Positions 25,253 through 35,412 are shown, counted from the stretch's first letter. The stretch is 64,000 nucleotides of DNA from CAWDXG01 sp963822115 (GCA_963822115.1 CAWGGM010000020.1:1054001-1118000); one strand, 5' to 3'. A program made the numbers and translations. Notes: a model not told the origin generated them from the letters alone.

Positions 25253-26739
25253 CACGCAAGCCGACAACACCGAGCGAGAGCGCGCCCGCCAGGAAGCGGC
25301 CGGGCCGAGCTCCGCTCGTGTCGCGACGCGTCCGTCGTCGCCGGCAGAGGCAGAAGCGCGGCATCGCGCTGATTCTGGTGCTGGGCGCGCTCACCTTGCT
25401 CACGGTCATGCTCACGGAATTCCAGGATGCGACGAGCGCCGAGCTCGGCAATGCGCTTTCCGAGCGTGATGGGCTGAAGGCCGAGTACGCCGCCAAGAGC
25501 GCGATCAACCTTTCGCGACTCTTGATCGCGGCCGAGCCCACCATCCGCAAGCCGCTCCTGATCATCCTCGGCCCGCTGTTGGGAGGGGCGCCCCAGCTTC
25601 CGGTCTGGGACTACGCCGATCGCGTACTGGGCGCCTTCAACGACAAGCAAGGCAACAAGGCGTTCCAGAGTCTGGCGGGCGTGGATCTTTCCGAAGGCGA
25701 AAACCTGGGGCTCGATGGCGCGGGCTTCCAGGTGCAGATCGTCGACGAGGACTCCAAGATCGATCTGAACACCGCTGCCCACAACGACGCCTTTTCCGAG
25801 CAGCGCGAAGCGACGGAGCTGATGGGGCTGATGGCGGGGCCCCAGTACAATCCGATGTTCGAGAACCGCGACGCCGACGGTGCCTATTCGGACCGTCAGA
25901 CGATCTGCTCGGCGCTGATTGATTGGGTGGACGGCGACCAGGACGCATACAACTGCGACCCGAACTCCGGCACGGCACAGTCGGCGGGGGCCGAGGACTC
26001 GTTCTACCAGATGTTGAAGAAGCCCTACCGGCGCAAGAACGCAGCGTTCGACAGCCTGGAGGAGCTGCACATGGTGCGCGGCATCGACGACGAGTTCTGG
26101 AACACCTTCATCGATCCGGACCCCTCCGACCCCAGCAAGCGCACCGTGACTATCTGGAGCCAGGGCAAGGTCAACGTGAACACCGCGAATGCGCAGACGC
26201 TGCTCGCGGTGATCTGCGCATACGGTCCGGCGAGTCCGGCATGCACCGACCCGACGCAAGCGGCTTCATTTCTGAGCGCGGTGTCGATGGCGAAGACCGT
26301 CATCCATGGCATTCCCGTATTCGGTTCGCCGAACGTCTTCGTGAATTCGGTCACGAGCGACCAGGGCATCATGGGCATGATCCTGAAGGTCATGAACGTG
26401 CAACCGTTCAAGCTGCTCTCGAAGGACCAGCTCAAGAAGGCCATCACGACCGAGAGCAAGGTGTTCAGCATCTACGCGACCGGCTACGTGAAGTCCGGCA
26501 AGCGCGAGACGCGCACCAGGATCCACGCGGTTGTCGACTTCCGCGGCGCGCCGCCGCCCGGTATGGCCCCGGGCGTTGCCAGCGCGCTCGAGGACCTGAA
26601 GAACAGCCAGCCCGGCAACACCACGAACGGCACGCAACCGAATCCGCTCGCCGGGATTCCCAATGCAACGCAAAACGCCATCGCAGCGGTGCTCAAGCCG
26701 AGCCCGGGCGGCAACATCATCTACTACCGGATCAACTAG
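25249..26739 (+). CDS. gspK: minor pseudopilin GspK
   Basis: A 496-residue GspK, the large tip pseudopilin. After a long, strongly basic leader (about 38 residues, R-R-V-R-R-R-R-Q-R-Q-K) comes R-G/I-A-L-I-L-V-L-G-A-L-T-L-L-T-V; the +5 Glu is absent, which is normal for GspK. The V-D-E-D-S-K-I-D-L-N motif, two D-x-D-G-D-x-D style acidic loops (W-V-D-G-D-Q-D-A-Y) and the repeated helix-hairpin (F-D-S-L-E-E-L-H-M-V-R-G) match the family. A low-complexity Pro/Asn/Gly-rich C-terminal extension is additional. The start codon overlaps gspJ. Confidence 0.92.
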   Translation: MTRKPTTPSESAPARKRPGRAPLVSRRVRRRRQRQKRGIALILVLGALTLLTVMLTEFQDATSAELGNALSERDGLKAEYAAKSAINLSRLLIAAEPTIRKPLLIILGPLLGGAPQLPVWDYADRVLGAFNDKQGNKAFQSLAGVDLSEGENLGLDGAGFQVQIVDEDSKIDLNTAAHNDAFSEQREATELMGLMAGPQYNPMFENRDADGAYSDRQTICSALIDWVDGDQDAYNCDPNSGTAQSAGAEDSFYQMLKKPYRRKNAAFDSLEELHMVRGIDDEFWNTFIDPDPSDPSKRTVTIWSQGKVNVNTANAQTLLAVICAYGPASPACTDPTQAASFLSAVSMAKTVIHGIPVFGSPNVFVNSVTSDQGIMGMILKVMNVQPFKLLSKDQLKKAITTESKVFSIYATGYVKSGKRETRTRIHAVVDFRGAPPPGMAPGVASALEDLKNSQPGNTTNGTQPNPLAGIPNATQNAIAAVLKPSPGGNIIYYRIN

Positions 26740-26763
26740 TGTTCGGCTATTTCGAAGGCACTC

Positions 26764-28233
26764 ATGGGTAGGCTCGTCGGTATCGACATTGGCAAGGCGC
26801 AGGTCCGGGCGGTCGAGCTCCGGACGAGCTATCGCCGGGTCGCGCTCGAGCGCATGCTGGAGGTCGACGTGGCCACGGCCGGCAGCCTCGAGCAGGCGCT
26901 GCAGGCCGCGGGGCTGCCGCTGACCCAGCACAGCGAGTCGGTGGCGGTCAGCATCGAGGGCGAGCACGCGTTCATGCACCGGCTGGAGCTGCCGGGCACG
27001 GCCGCCAAGCAGCTGGCGGAGGTCGTGCCGTTCGAGCTCGAGGCGCACGTCCCGGTGGATTTCGACGAGCTGGTGTTCGACTACCGGATGCTGCGGCGCG
27101 CCTCGAACACCGATCCGATCATCGTGCTCGCCGCGTCGGCGCGTACGGAGGACGTCCGCGGTCGCATCAACGAGGTTTCGCTGGCGCTCGGACGGGAGCC
27201 CGATCGCGTCGGCTGCGGACCGCTGCCGCTGGCGAATCTCGGCGCGCTCTCTCCCGAGCTCGCCTCGGAAGAGCCGATCGCGCTGGTCGACCTCGGCGGA
27301 GGACGCACCGAGCTGGTGATCACGGTGAACGGCGAGGCGGTGTTCGCCCGCACGCTGTCCCGCGGCACCGAGGGCCTGCCCGAAAGTGCTCCCGCGTTGG
27401 CTGCGGAGCTCAAGCAGACGCTCACGTCCTGGGCGCTGCGCGGCGGCACGCCGGTGAAAATGGCCTATCTGCTCGGCGGCGGGGCTGCCGCACCCGGCGC
27501 AGACGAGTACCTGGGCTACCACCTGGGTGTGTCGGTCCAGCCGCTTCCAATGTTGTCGCTGGAAGGCGTGACGCCGGATCAGGTGTCGATGCTGCCGCGG
27601 TTCGCCAAGGCGATATCCCTGGCTCTCGGCGCCGGCGGGCGCACGCGCGATCTCGACATGCGAAAAGGGCCGCTCGCCTACCAGCGCGGCTACGGCTTCT
27701 TGAAGGAGAAGGTGCCGCTGCTCAGCGGGCTCGGCGCGGCCATCCTGATAAGTTTCGCATTCTCGACCTGGGCCCAGGCCCACGCACTGTCTCGCGAGAA
27801 CGACGTGCTGCACAAGACGCTGTCCAGCCTGACCATGGACGTGTTCAACAAGAAGACGAGCGACCCCGACGAAGCGTCGCAGCTCCTCTCGCAAGCCGAA
27901 GCCAAGGGTGAGCCCGACCCGATGCCGCACATGGATGCCTTCGACGTCATCGTGGATATCTCGAAGGCCATCCCGATGAGCGTGACGCACGACATCGACG
28001 AGTTCGACATGCAACGCGGGCACGTGCGCATCGACGGGGTCGTCAATGCGACATCGGACGCGCAGCTCGTGGCGGGCGGCATGTCCTCGAAGCGCTGCAT
28101 CAAGAACGTGAAGATCTCCAAGATCACGCAAGCCATCGGCAGCAACCGGCAGAAGTATGTCCTCGAGTTCGAAGTGAAGTGCCCCGAGGACCAGTCGAAG
28201 AAGAAGAAGAAGAAGTCGGAGGACTCACAGTGA
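26764..28233 (+). CDS. gspL: type II secretion protein GspL (PilM/actin-like domain)
   Basis: A 489-residue bitopic protein that connects GspE to the membrane. The cytoplasmic part (about 1-320) has the actin-like fold of GspL/PilM: V-G-I-D-I-G-K-A-Q-V-R at the start, P-F-E-L-E-A-H-V-P and A-L-V-D-L-G-G-G-R-T-E-L-V-I near the nucleotide site. A transmembrane helix follows (about 323-343), then a periplasmic coiled coil and a ferredoxin-like domain. The final residues are a run of lysines (K-K-K-K-K-K) before S-E-D-S-Q. The TGA overlaps the gspM GTG. Confidence 0.9.
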   Translation: MGRLVGIDIGKAQVRAVELRTSYRRVALERMLEVDVATAGSLEQALQAAGLPLTQHSESVAVSIEGEHAFMHRLELPGTAAKQLAEVVPFELEAHVPVDFDELVFDYRMLRRASNTDPIIVLAASARTEDVRGRINEVSLALGREPDRVGCGPLPLANLGALSPELASEEPIALVDLGGGRTELVITVNGEAVFARTLSRGTEGLPESAPALAAELKQTLTSWALRGGTPVKMAYLLGGGAAAPGADEYLGYHLGVSVQPLPMLSLEGVTPDQVSMLPRFAKAISLALGAGGRTRDLDMRKGPLAYQRGYGFLKEKVPLLSGLGAAILISFAFSTWAQAHALSRENDVLHKTLSSLTMDVFNKKTSDPDEASQLLSQAEAKGEPDPMPHMDAFDVIVDISKAIPMSVTHDIDEFDMQRGHVRIDGVVNATSDAQLVAGGMSSKRCIKNVKISKITQAIGSNRQKYVLEFEVKCPEDQSKKKKKKSEDSQ

Positions 28234-28809
28234 GCCTGCGCGAACGCATCGATCGCCTGGAACCCCGCGAGCGCCAGCTTCTGGGCGCCCTCGGTGCGGT
28301 GTTCGCCGTGCTGGTGCTGCTGCTGGTGCCGATCGGCATGTCGGCCATGTTGTCGTCGCAGAAGAGCGAGAACGAAGCTCTCCGGAACGCCATCGACAGC
28401 ATCCAGAAGGGGCGCGCCCTGGTCCGCAAGCGCTCTGTGGAGCGCGACGCGATCAAGGCCCGCTACGCGTTCTCCGGCGCCTCCGCTGGCCGGTTTCCTC
28501 GCCAAGCTGGCCAAGGAGACGGGGATCGACATTCCCGAGAGCCAGGACCGTGCGCCCATTCCGCACGGCAAGCACTACGAGGAGCGTTCGACGAAGATCG
28601 TCCTGCGCAAGGTGGGCATGCTCAATCTCGTGAAGTTCATGGAGAAGATCGAGCAATCGCCGCACCCGGTGCTGATCTCGCGTCTCAATATCAGAAAACG
28701 CGGGACGGAGGTCGATTCCTACGACGTGGAGATGATCGTCAGCGCCTACGATCGCAAGGTGACCTCGAAGAAGAAGAAGGGATCGTCATCCCAAGGGGAG
28801 GAGCTGTGA
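28230..28809 (+). CDS. gspM: type II secretion protein GspM (apparent frameshift)
   Basis: GspM pairs with GspL at the inner membrane. From the GTG at 28230 the frame gives a short cytoplasmic segment, a transmembrane helix (A-V-F-A-V-L-V-L-L-L-V-P-I-G) and a coiled coil, through A-I-K-A-R-Y-A-F-S. An extra base at about 28476-28477 then breaks the frame; reading resumes one base later as A-P-P-L-A-G-F-L-A-K-L-A-K-E and a ferredoxin-like C-terminal domain ending at 28809. Corrected, it is about 192 residues, the usual size. The stop overlaps the gspN GTG. I consider the gene intact with a sequence error. Confidence 0.82.
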
Positions 28810-29870
28810 GCCCGCGCGCCCGGAAGATCCTGCGCTGGGTCGGCTACCCGCTGTTCTATCTGTTCTGCCTGGTGCTGTTCGCGTACCTGACGTTCCCGTA
28901 CCAGCGCCTGAAGGATCGCATCGTCGCGGAAGCGAACGCCCATCAGAGTGGAGCGGGTGCGCTGCGCCTCGACATCGACGACATGGGTTCGTACTGGTTC
29001 AGCGGGGTCAAGGCGACGGGCGTGAAGCTCACGGGCCCGCCGCCTGCGTCGGTGTCCGGCGCCGGGAGCGACGACAGCGACGGCAAGGGCAAGAAGAAGG
29101 CGGCCAAGGCGCAGGAGATCGATATCGACGAGGCCCACGCACGGGTGTCGCTGCTGCGGCTCCTGGTCGGTACGGTCTACGTCAGCTTCGGTGCCGATGC
29201 GTTCGGCGGTGAGGTCAGTGGCTACACGTCCGATGCCGACAAGAGCCGGATCATCCAGGTCGAGCTCTCCGATCTGGACGTGGCGAAGATGCCGATGCTG
29301 AGGGACGTGGTCGGCCTGCCGATGACCGGCTCGCTCGGCGGCAAGGTCGACCTGAAGCTCCCCGGTGGGAAGTTCGCGAAAGCGAACGGGAGTATCGACC
29401 TTACGATCGCGAATCTCACCGTCGGAGACGGCAAAGCGAAGATCCGCAACACCATCGCGCTGCCCAAGCTGAATGCAGGTAGTCTCACGCTCAAGGCGGA
29501 AGCTACCGACGGGCGCCTCAGCATCGAGAAGTTCGAGACCAAAGGGCACGATATCGACTTCATCTGCACCGGGAAGATCCGCCTGCGCGACCCCGCGAAT
29601 TCGAGCCTCGCCGAGCTGTCGCTGCGCTTCAAATTCTCCGACAGCTACAAGAACAAGAACGACATGACGCGCGGGCTGTTCGGTGCACCGAATTCGAAGA
29701 TGCCGGGGCTCTTCGATCTGGACCCGAAGATCAAGCGCTCCAAGCGCCCCGACGGCTTCTATGCTTGGCGCGCGAGCGGGCCTTTCCAGCACATCCTGTT
29801 CGAGCCCGCGCCGCTCAGCGCGCTGTCGGCGCCGCGCGGCCGCTCCACGCTGCGCGGCTTCCCGCGCTGA
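28806..29870 (+). CDS. gspN: type II secretion protein GspN
   Basis: A 354-residue protein of the GspN family. It has a short basic N-terminus, one transmembrane helix (about residues 11-30) ending in F-P-Y-Q-R-L-K, and a mostly beta-stranded periplasmic region with AsmA-like repeats such as G-S-L-G-G-K-V-D-L-K-L-P-G-G. A Lys-rich linker lies near 90-105. GspN is an accessory component found in a subset of type II systems, including myxobacterial ones; its exact role is unclear. It closes the operon, ends within a hairpin and converges on the kinase-TPR gene. Confidence 0.85.
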   Translation: MSPRARKILRWVGYPLFYLFCLVLFAYLTFPYQRLKDRIVAEANAHQSGAGALRLDIDDMGSYWFSGVKATGVKLTGPPPASVSGAGSDDSDGKGKKKAAKAQEIDIDEAHARVSLLRLLVGTVYVSFGADAFGGEVSGYTSDADKSRIIQVELSDLDVAKMPMLRDVVGLPMTGSLGGKVDLKLPGGKFAKANGSIDLTIANLTVGDGKAKIRNTIALPKLNAGSLTLKAEATDGRLSIEKFETKGHDIDFICTGKIRLRDPANSSLAELSLRFKFSDSYKNKNDMTRGLFGAPNSKMPGLFDLDPKIKRSKRPDGFYAWRASGPFQHILFEPAPLSALSAPRGRSTLRGFPR

Positions 29871-29903
29871 GCGCCCGGGCGAGCAGCCCCGGCCGAGCGC
29901 TCA
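29868..29903. terminator. hairpin between convergent gspN and kinase-TPR genes
   Basis: The inverted repeat TGAGCGC ... GCGCTCA encloses a second pairing, CCGGG/CCCGG. It overlaps both stop codons, and the genes converge with only 30 bases between them. There is no T tract, so function as a bidirectional terminator is inferred from position and stem strength. Confidence 0.4.
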
Positions 29904-32900
29904 GGAATCGATCGCGATCATCAGCTTGCGGCGCATTGCGAAGTACTGCTCGCTGACGCCGTAGAGCACGAGCTCCTTCAGGCGCTCCTGGTTCGGCACT
30001 GCGCTCGAGCCTTCGTCGGACGCCTTGATGATCTCGACCGCGGTCTCCATGTCGTGAGCCACGATGAAGCCTGCGCGATCCGCGGTCAGGTCCACGCCTG
30101 CAACCCAGCGCTTCAGGTCGAGCGCGCCGCCCGCCTGGAGCAGCTTGGACACGATCCGGGCCAGCTGGTCCTTGGCCTGTCCCTGCATGCTGGCTTCGAG
30201 CGCTTCGAGCGCCTCGTTGACCGGACCTTCCAGCTCCGCCGCGACGGGGAACTGCGGCGCGATCATCTTGATGGCCGCAAACAGCCAGCTCTTCAGTCCG
30301 GTGCCGGAGGGAATGAGATGGCGCACGTACATTCCCGGGCGGAAATAGGCCAGGTGGCGCGCCGCGATGAACGCGGCGGCCTGCGGCGGAACCTCGGCCG
30401 AAAGCGCCGCCATGCCCAGCACGATCGCGGGCGTGTGCGCGTGGAGGAACGATAGCCCGCCGGGGTCGTTCGTGTTCTGGAACGTGGGAGGCGGGTCCAT
30501 GCCGAGCACGCCGGCGGCGTAGTGGAGCGTCTGGCTCATCGGGTAGGGATGGCGCGCCAGATCGATCGCGTAGCGCGAGTCGTATCCGAGGCCGTCCAGG
30601 CTCTGCCCGCGCTTGGCGATAACCGCCGGTTCGATCAGCGCGAAGACGCTGGTGAGCAACCCATCGGCTCCGGCGTGCATCACGTTGTTCAGCCAGTCCT
30701 CGTTGTTGAACGCTTCCTGTGCGGGCGCGGCCGTTTCCGAGCGCATCCGCTTGAAGAAGCGCTCCTCGTCGGGCTCGGCAAGGTTCAGGACGTACAGCGC
30801 CTGGCACAGACACCAGGCCGGATCGGGCTGTTTGACCTCGGTGTAGAGGCGGCGCAGGAGCTTGTACGACTCGGGCCGGTAGGGATTCTGGCGCAGCAGC
30901 GCGAGTTGCGACGAAACGGCCTTGTCGAGGTACTTCTCCGGGTCGGAGGCGTACAGCTCGGCCATGAGCTCGGCGCGCTCCCGGTTGTCGGGGTCGAGCG
31001 TCTGCGCCGCTTCGTAGGCGTCGATAGCCTGGTCGATCCAGCCGAGCTGCTTTTCGTACAGCTCGCCCAGGGCGGTGAAGGTGGACAGCATCGTTGCCTG
31101 GTCCTTGACCTTCGAAGCCGCTTCGAGCTTTCGCTTCAGAAGCTTCTCGACGCCCTCGTGGTCGCCCTTGTCGCGCTGCAGCTCGATGGCCTCGTCCAGA
31201 GCGCGTTCCATTTCCGGGTCGAGCTCCAGCACCTGCAGATAGAAACCGAGAGCGCGATCGAGGTCGCCCATCTGCCGTGCGCTGACGATGGCGGCGGTGT
31301 GCAGGTACTTCGCCTTCTGCTTCTCGTCCTCGACGAAGTCGGCCAGTCGCAGCACGACGTCGATGAGCTTGCCCCAGTCCTTTTCCTCGCTGTAGAGCTG
31401 CATCAGCTTCGTGAGCAGCCGGCGATCGTCGGGGCGCTCTTCGAGCGCGGCAACGAAGCTCTTTGCGGCGCGCGTGCGGTCGTCGAGCTTGCTCGACGCG
31501 ATATCGCCCATCTCCATGAGCAGCTGCACGCGGTCGTCGCCCGAGGCGATGTCCAGATGGCGCGTCTTGGTCTTGATGACCCGCTCCCAGTCTTCCTTCT
31601 TCTCGTAGACCTTGGCCAGGGAGACCAGCGGTTCGGGATTGGACGGATCGAGATCCGAGGCCTCTTCCAGCGGTTCCACGGCCTTGTCCGGCTCATCGGC
31701 GCGTAGCAGCGCGTCGCCGTAGCGGTACAGCGCGCCGGCCTTTTCCTTGCCCTTGATCTGGTCTCCGAAGCGTTCGAACAGGTCGCCGTACAGCTCGACG
31801 GCGCGCTTCGCGGAGCCGTGCTCGGCCGTCACCTGTGCCACGCGCTCCAGGGCCTGGGCATCGTCCGGAGCGACGCGCAGGAGCGTGTCCATGGGCGCTA
31901 TGGCTTTTTCGGTGGAGCCCGTCTGCGACAGGGCGTCCACGTAGCGCACGAGCACCCGCGCGGCTTCCTTCTTGTCCATCGTGTCGGCGCGGTCGGCGAT
32001 CAGCTCGAAGTGCTTGCTGGCTTCGAAGTAGCGCTTCGCGTCGAACGCGATGTCGCCCAGCACCTTGAGCGCATCGAGATTCGTCGGGTCGAAGGAAATG
32101 GCGCGCTTGGCCGCGTCGCCGGCCCGCTCGTCGTCCTTGAGACGGTCGTGGGCCAGCACGGCCATCTCGGCCGCCAGCTTGGCCTTCGCGCGTTCGCCCT
32201 CGGTCTGGTCGAACTCGCGTTCCAGAAGCTGCAGGGCGGCGTTCACATCGCCGCGTGCCGTGTAGGCTGCCCTGAGCGCGGCCGACGCGCCTGCGTCCGT
32301 CGGGTTGGCATCCAACGCGAGCTTGTAGCGGTCGATGGCTCCGTCGCGGTCGCCACGCTGTTCGAGCAGCTTTGCCGCGCGCAGGAACTGCTCGGCCTTC
32401 GCTTCCGGCGTGGTCGCCTTGGCGGCCAGTGTCTCGATGGCCTGCAACGCCGCGTCCGCATCGCCTGAGGTCTCGCGCAGTCGCGCCAGAGCTTCCAGCG
32501 CCCCGGCGTGTTCCGGATCGATTTCCAGCACCTGTTCGTAGGCGGCGGTGGCGCGTTCAGGCGAGCCGATCTGCTCGGCGAGCACTCGTGCGCGAGCGAG
32601 CGTCAGCTCGAGGCGCTGGTCCGGATCCGTGATCAGCTTCAGGTGCCGTTCGTACAGCTCTGCCACGTCCTCCCAGCGATCGAGTGCGCGGTAGTGCCGG
32701 ACGAGCGCAGTGAGCGCACCCTCGTGTGCGCTGTCGATCTCGAGCACCGACTCCCAGGCTGCCGCGGCCAGCTCGTGGTCGAGGAACTCCTCGTCGTGGA
32801 TGCCGGCGATGCGCTCCCACAGCGTGATCTTCTGACGCGGAGTCGCTGCCAGCTGGATTTGCGCCTGCAGGTTCTCGAGCAGATCCTTGTAGCGGCCGGT

Positions 32901-35222
32901 GCGGCTGTAGAGGCGATCGAGCCCCCGGAGCGCATCGAGGTTGTCGGAATCCAGCGCGAGCACGGCGTGGTAGCGCTGCATCGCCTCGGAGTCGTCCTTG
33001 AGCTGGTCCTCGTACAGCTCGGCGATGCGGCACATCGTCTTGAGCTTGTCCTCGCCGCGCTGGGCGTCCGAGCGCCGCTCGAGGATCTTCACATAGCCGG
33101 CGTAGTCGCCCGTCCGCTCGTAGATCTTGCCGAGCTCCTCGCTGGCTTTCTCGTGCCCCGGGTCCTCGCGCAGCACCTGCTCGAACAGGTCGCGGGCGCC
33201 GCCGGTGTCCCCCAGCTGGTGCTCGAGGATCTCCGCGGCCTCGGTGCGCAGGTCGCGCGCGCGGGCCGGCGTGACGGAGGCGTCGGCGCGGCGCGTGAGC
33301 ACCATGCCCAGCTCCGGCCACTGCTGGGCCTTGCGGTAGATCCGCGTCATGCCTTCCAGCGCGACGTCGTTGGCGGGATCGGTCGCGATGATGGCCTGGT
33401 AGCAGGGCAGGGCCAGGTCCGGCCTCGAGATGCGGTCCGCGTACCAGGCGCCCATGCGCGCGAGCAGCTGGTTCTTGCTCTCGGCCGGCATCTCCTCATC
33501 CGTGACGGCGCCGTTGCAGGTCTCGAGCACCTCGTTCCACGCGTCCTGGTTCGAGCCTGCCAACCGCTCCACCTCGTCCGCGTAGCCTTCCTGGTGCGCG
33601 TCCTCGCAGAACGCCTGCGTGTAGGCGACCAGGGCCTGCTCCTTGTCGTCGAGCTCCTGCACGTAGAGCCGGCCGATCTCGGCGAGCGAGCGCGCGCGCT
33701 CCGAGCGGCTCTCGGCCTGCTCGCTGCGGGTCAGCAGCATCTCGATCAGCTCTTCGTACTTGCCGAGTTGCTTTCTGACCTCTTCCAGAGCGGTTGCCGC
33801 AATGTCGTCGGCGGGATCCAGCTCGATAAGCCAGGCGTACACCTGCTCGGCCTTCTCCAGATCCTTGACCGAGTGCTCGAACAGACGCGCTGCGCGGAAC
33901 AGCAGGCTCTTCTTGGCCTCCCCCTTGTCCTTGTCGTCGCCGACCTCCAGCTCGTTCGCGGCCATGCTGAAGGCCTCGGCGACGCGCGCGGGATCCGCCC
34001 CTTCCTCGACCGCCGCTTCGAGTGCCACCGCGGCGTCTTCGTCCTCGGCGTCGGCTACCAGTGCGTCGATGCGCTCGTCGAGCTCCTCGTCGGTGATCGT
34101 CGCTTCGCGCTTCGTGCCGGTGCTGCGCCCGAGCGTCTCGAGCGACTCGAGGATTGCCGAAGCGTTCTTGGGGCGCTGGCCGGGCTCTTTTTCGAGCAGC
34201 GACAGCACGAATTCGTCGAGCTCCTTCGTGACCCAGCCGCGCGGAGCGACGCTGCTCGGCGGTTCGGGAGTCTTCGAGGTGTGCCCGACGGCCGCCTCGG
34301 TGGCAGTCCCGGGGAAGACCGGTTTGCCGCTGAGGATCTCGTACAGCATGGCGCCGAACGAATAGACGTTGCTACGCGGATCCGACGAAAGTCCCCGGAT
34401 CTGTTCGGGTGCGACGGTCTTCGGCGAGCCCACGGTGGAAAACAGCTCGCTCTGGCCGTTGGCGACGCGCGCGCGTGCGCGCAAGCGGTCCGAGCCCGCG
34501 TCGAGCAGCACCAGATGCTGCGCGCCGTCTGCATTGCGGAAGACGAGCACGTTCTCGAGTCGCAGGTCGCCGTGCGACAAGCGCCGATCGTGGATGGCGG
34601 AAAGCGCTTCCAGGATCGCCTTGACGATCGGCCGCGCTTCGTTGATGTGCATGGGGCCGGTGCGCGCGATGCGCGTCGAAAGCGGCTGCCCTTCGACGTA
34701 GGCGTGCGCCACCGCAAAGCGGTCGGCGATCTCGCCGGCGAAGAGGCTGCGGGGCAATCCGGCGTCGTCGATGGCGCCCACCAGGCGCGCCACCGTCATG
34801 AAGCGGTGCAGTCCGCGCCGGTCGCGTGTCGCTTCGCGCCGCAGCACCTTGACGCGGAAGTCCTCGCCGTCGCGGTGCGCGAGGTACGACATGCCGAGGC
34901 GGCCTTCGCCGAGCTTGCGGACGATCTCGTAGTCGCCCAGCTGGCTGCCGGCTGCGAGCTCCTCGTCGAAGGGGATACCGTTGATGCGGATGTGGGAGAC
35001 CTTGGGATTGACCTCGCTCTTCGAGGCCAGGATGGCATCGCAGAGCGCTTCCACCGCTTCCGTCTCGACGCAGTGCTCGGTGAGCGACTTGACGAACGAA
35101 CCCTTGGCCGCCGAGCCGCCCACATCGTCCGGGTCGAAGCCGAGCAGGTCCCGGCTCATCGTCAAAAGCTCTTCCAGCTCGAACAGTCGCTCGAGCTCGG
35201 CTCGGAGGATCTCGATCTCCAT
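29901..35222 (-). CDS. giant Ser/Thr kinase-like/TPR fusion protein, 1,773 aa
   Basis: After a helical N-terminus (1-95) there is a Hanks-type kinase-like domain (about 96-390): glycine loop G-E-G-R-L-G (105-110), the ATP-site lysine K125 (F-R-V-K-V-L), catalytic loop H-G-D-L-R-L-E-N with D219 and N224, and D-A-G (241-243) in place of D-F-G. The rest (about 400-1,500) is a long solenoid of TPRs, seen as recurrent A-x-x-x-Y-x-x-x-L-x-x-D-P patterns, followed by a non-TPR C-terminal region of about 250 residues. No membrane helix is seen. HGD for HRD and DAG for DFG mean activity is uncertain; key Lys, Asp and Asn remain. GGAAGA precedes the ATG. It may be a signalling scaffold, perhaps linked to the adjacent secretion system, which is speculative. 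Confidence 0.88.
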   Translation of the reverse strand: MEIEILRAELERLFELEELLTMSRDLLGFDPDDVGGSAAKGSFVKSLTEHCVETEAVEALCDAILASKSEVNPKVSHIRINGIPFDEELAAGSQLGDYEIVRKLGEGRLGMSYLAHRDGEDFRVKVLRREATRDRRGLHRFMTVARLVGAIDDAGLPRSLFAGEIADRFAVAHAYVEGQPLSTRIARTGPMHINEARPIVKAILEALSAIHDRRLSHGDLRLENVLVFRNADGAQHLVLLDAGSDRLRARARVANGQSELFSTVGSPKTVAPEQIRGLSSDPRSNVYSFGAMLYEILSGKPVFPGTATEAAVGHTSKTPEPPSSVAPRGWVTKELDEFVLSLLEKEPGQRPKNASAILESLETLGRSTGTKREATITDEELDERIDALVADAEDEDAAVALEAAVEEGADPARVAEAFSMAANELEVGDDKDKGEAKKSLLFRAARLFEHSVKDLEKAEQVYAWLIELDPADDIAATALEEVRKQLGKYEELIEMLLTRSEQAESRSERARSLAEIGRLYVQELDDKEQALVAYTQAFCEDAHQEGYADEVERLAGSNQDAWNEVLETCNGAVTDEEMPAESKNQLLARMGAWYADRISRPDLALPCYQAIIATDPANDVALEGMTRIYRKAQQWPELGMVLTRRADASVTPARARDLRTEAAEILEHQLGDTGGARDLFEQVLREDPGHEKASEELGKIYERTGDYAGYVKILERRSDAQRGEDKLKTMCRIAELYEDQLKDDSEAMQRYHAVLALDSDNLDALRGLDRLYSRTGRYKDLLENLQAQIQLAATPRQKITLWERIAGIHDEEFLDHELAAAAWESVLEIDSAHEGALTALVRHYRALDRWEDVAELYERHLKLITDPDQRLELTLARARVLAEQIGSPERATAAYEQVLEIDPEHAGALEALARLRETSGDADAALQAIETLAAKATTPEAKAEQFLRAAKLLEQRGDRDGAIDRYKLALDANPTDAGASAALRAAYTARGDVNAALQLLEREFDQTEGERAKAKLAAEMAVLAHDRLKDDERAGDAAKRAISFDPTNLDALKVLGDIAFDAKRYFEASKHFELIADRADTMDKKEAARVLVRYVDALSQTGSTEKAIAPMDTLLRVAPDDAQALERVAQVTAEHGSAKRAVELYGDLFERFGDQIKGKEKAGALYRYGDALLRADEPDKAVEPLEEASDLDPSNPEPLVSLAKVYEKKEDWERVIKTKTRHLDIASGDDRVQLLMEMGDIASSKLDDRTRAAKSFVAALEERPDDRRLLTKLMQLYSEEKDWGKLIDVVLRLADFVEDEKQKAKYLHTAAIVSARQMGDLDRALGFYLQVLELDPEMERALDEAIELQRDKGDHEGVEKLLKRKLEAASKVKDQATMLSTFTALGELYEKQLGWIDQAIDAYEAAQTLDPDNRERAELMAELYASDPEKYLDKAVSSQLALLRQNPYRPESYKLLRRLYTEVKQPDPAWCLCQALYVLNLAEPDEERFFKRMRSETAAPAQEAFNNEDWLNNVMHAGADGLLTSVFALIEPAVIAKRGQSLDGLGYDSRYAIDLARHPYPMSQTLHYAAGVLGMDPPPTFQNTNDPGGLSFLHAHTPAIVLGMAALSAEVPPQAAAFIAARHLAYFRPGMYVRHLIPSGTGLKSWLFAAIKMIAPQFPVAAELEGPVNEALEALEASMQGQAKDQLARIVSKLLQAGGALDLKRWVAGVDLTADRAGFIVAHDMETAVEIIKASDEGSSAVPNQERLKELVLYGVSEQYFAMRRKLMIAIDS

Positions 35223-35285
35223 GGTTCTTCCTTGTCTGGACGCCGCCGGTCCGGAGGGCGCCCGCCCCGGGCGCCAGGGGGGCGG

Positions 35286-35312
35286 ATTGTAACGAAAATA
35301 TTGCAAAAACAA
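35286..35312 (-). promoter_or_regulatory. sigma-70-type promoter candidate for the kinase-TPR gene
   Basis: Read on the minus strand, an AT-rich island holds TTGTTT (-35 candidate, 35312-35307) and TACAAT (-10, 35291-35286), separated by 15 bases (17 if the -35 is taken two bases upstream as TGTTGT). It is the only such AT-rich block in the 190-bp divergent space and lies about 64 bases before the ATG at 35222. Confidence 0.5.
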
Positions 35313-35412
35313 CACCGTAGCCGCTTGCCCGCGCGCCGTTCCTGACGCGCTGCGTGAAGGCCGGTCTGCGGCTTTCTGGCCCGAGCGTCGGGGCGCGTGT
35401 CAGGTTGGCCCC

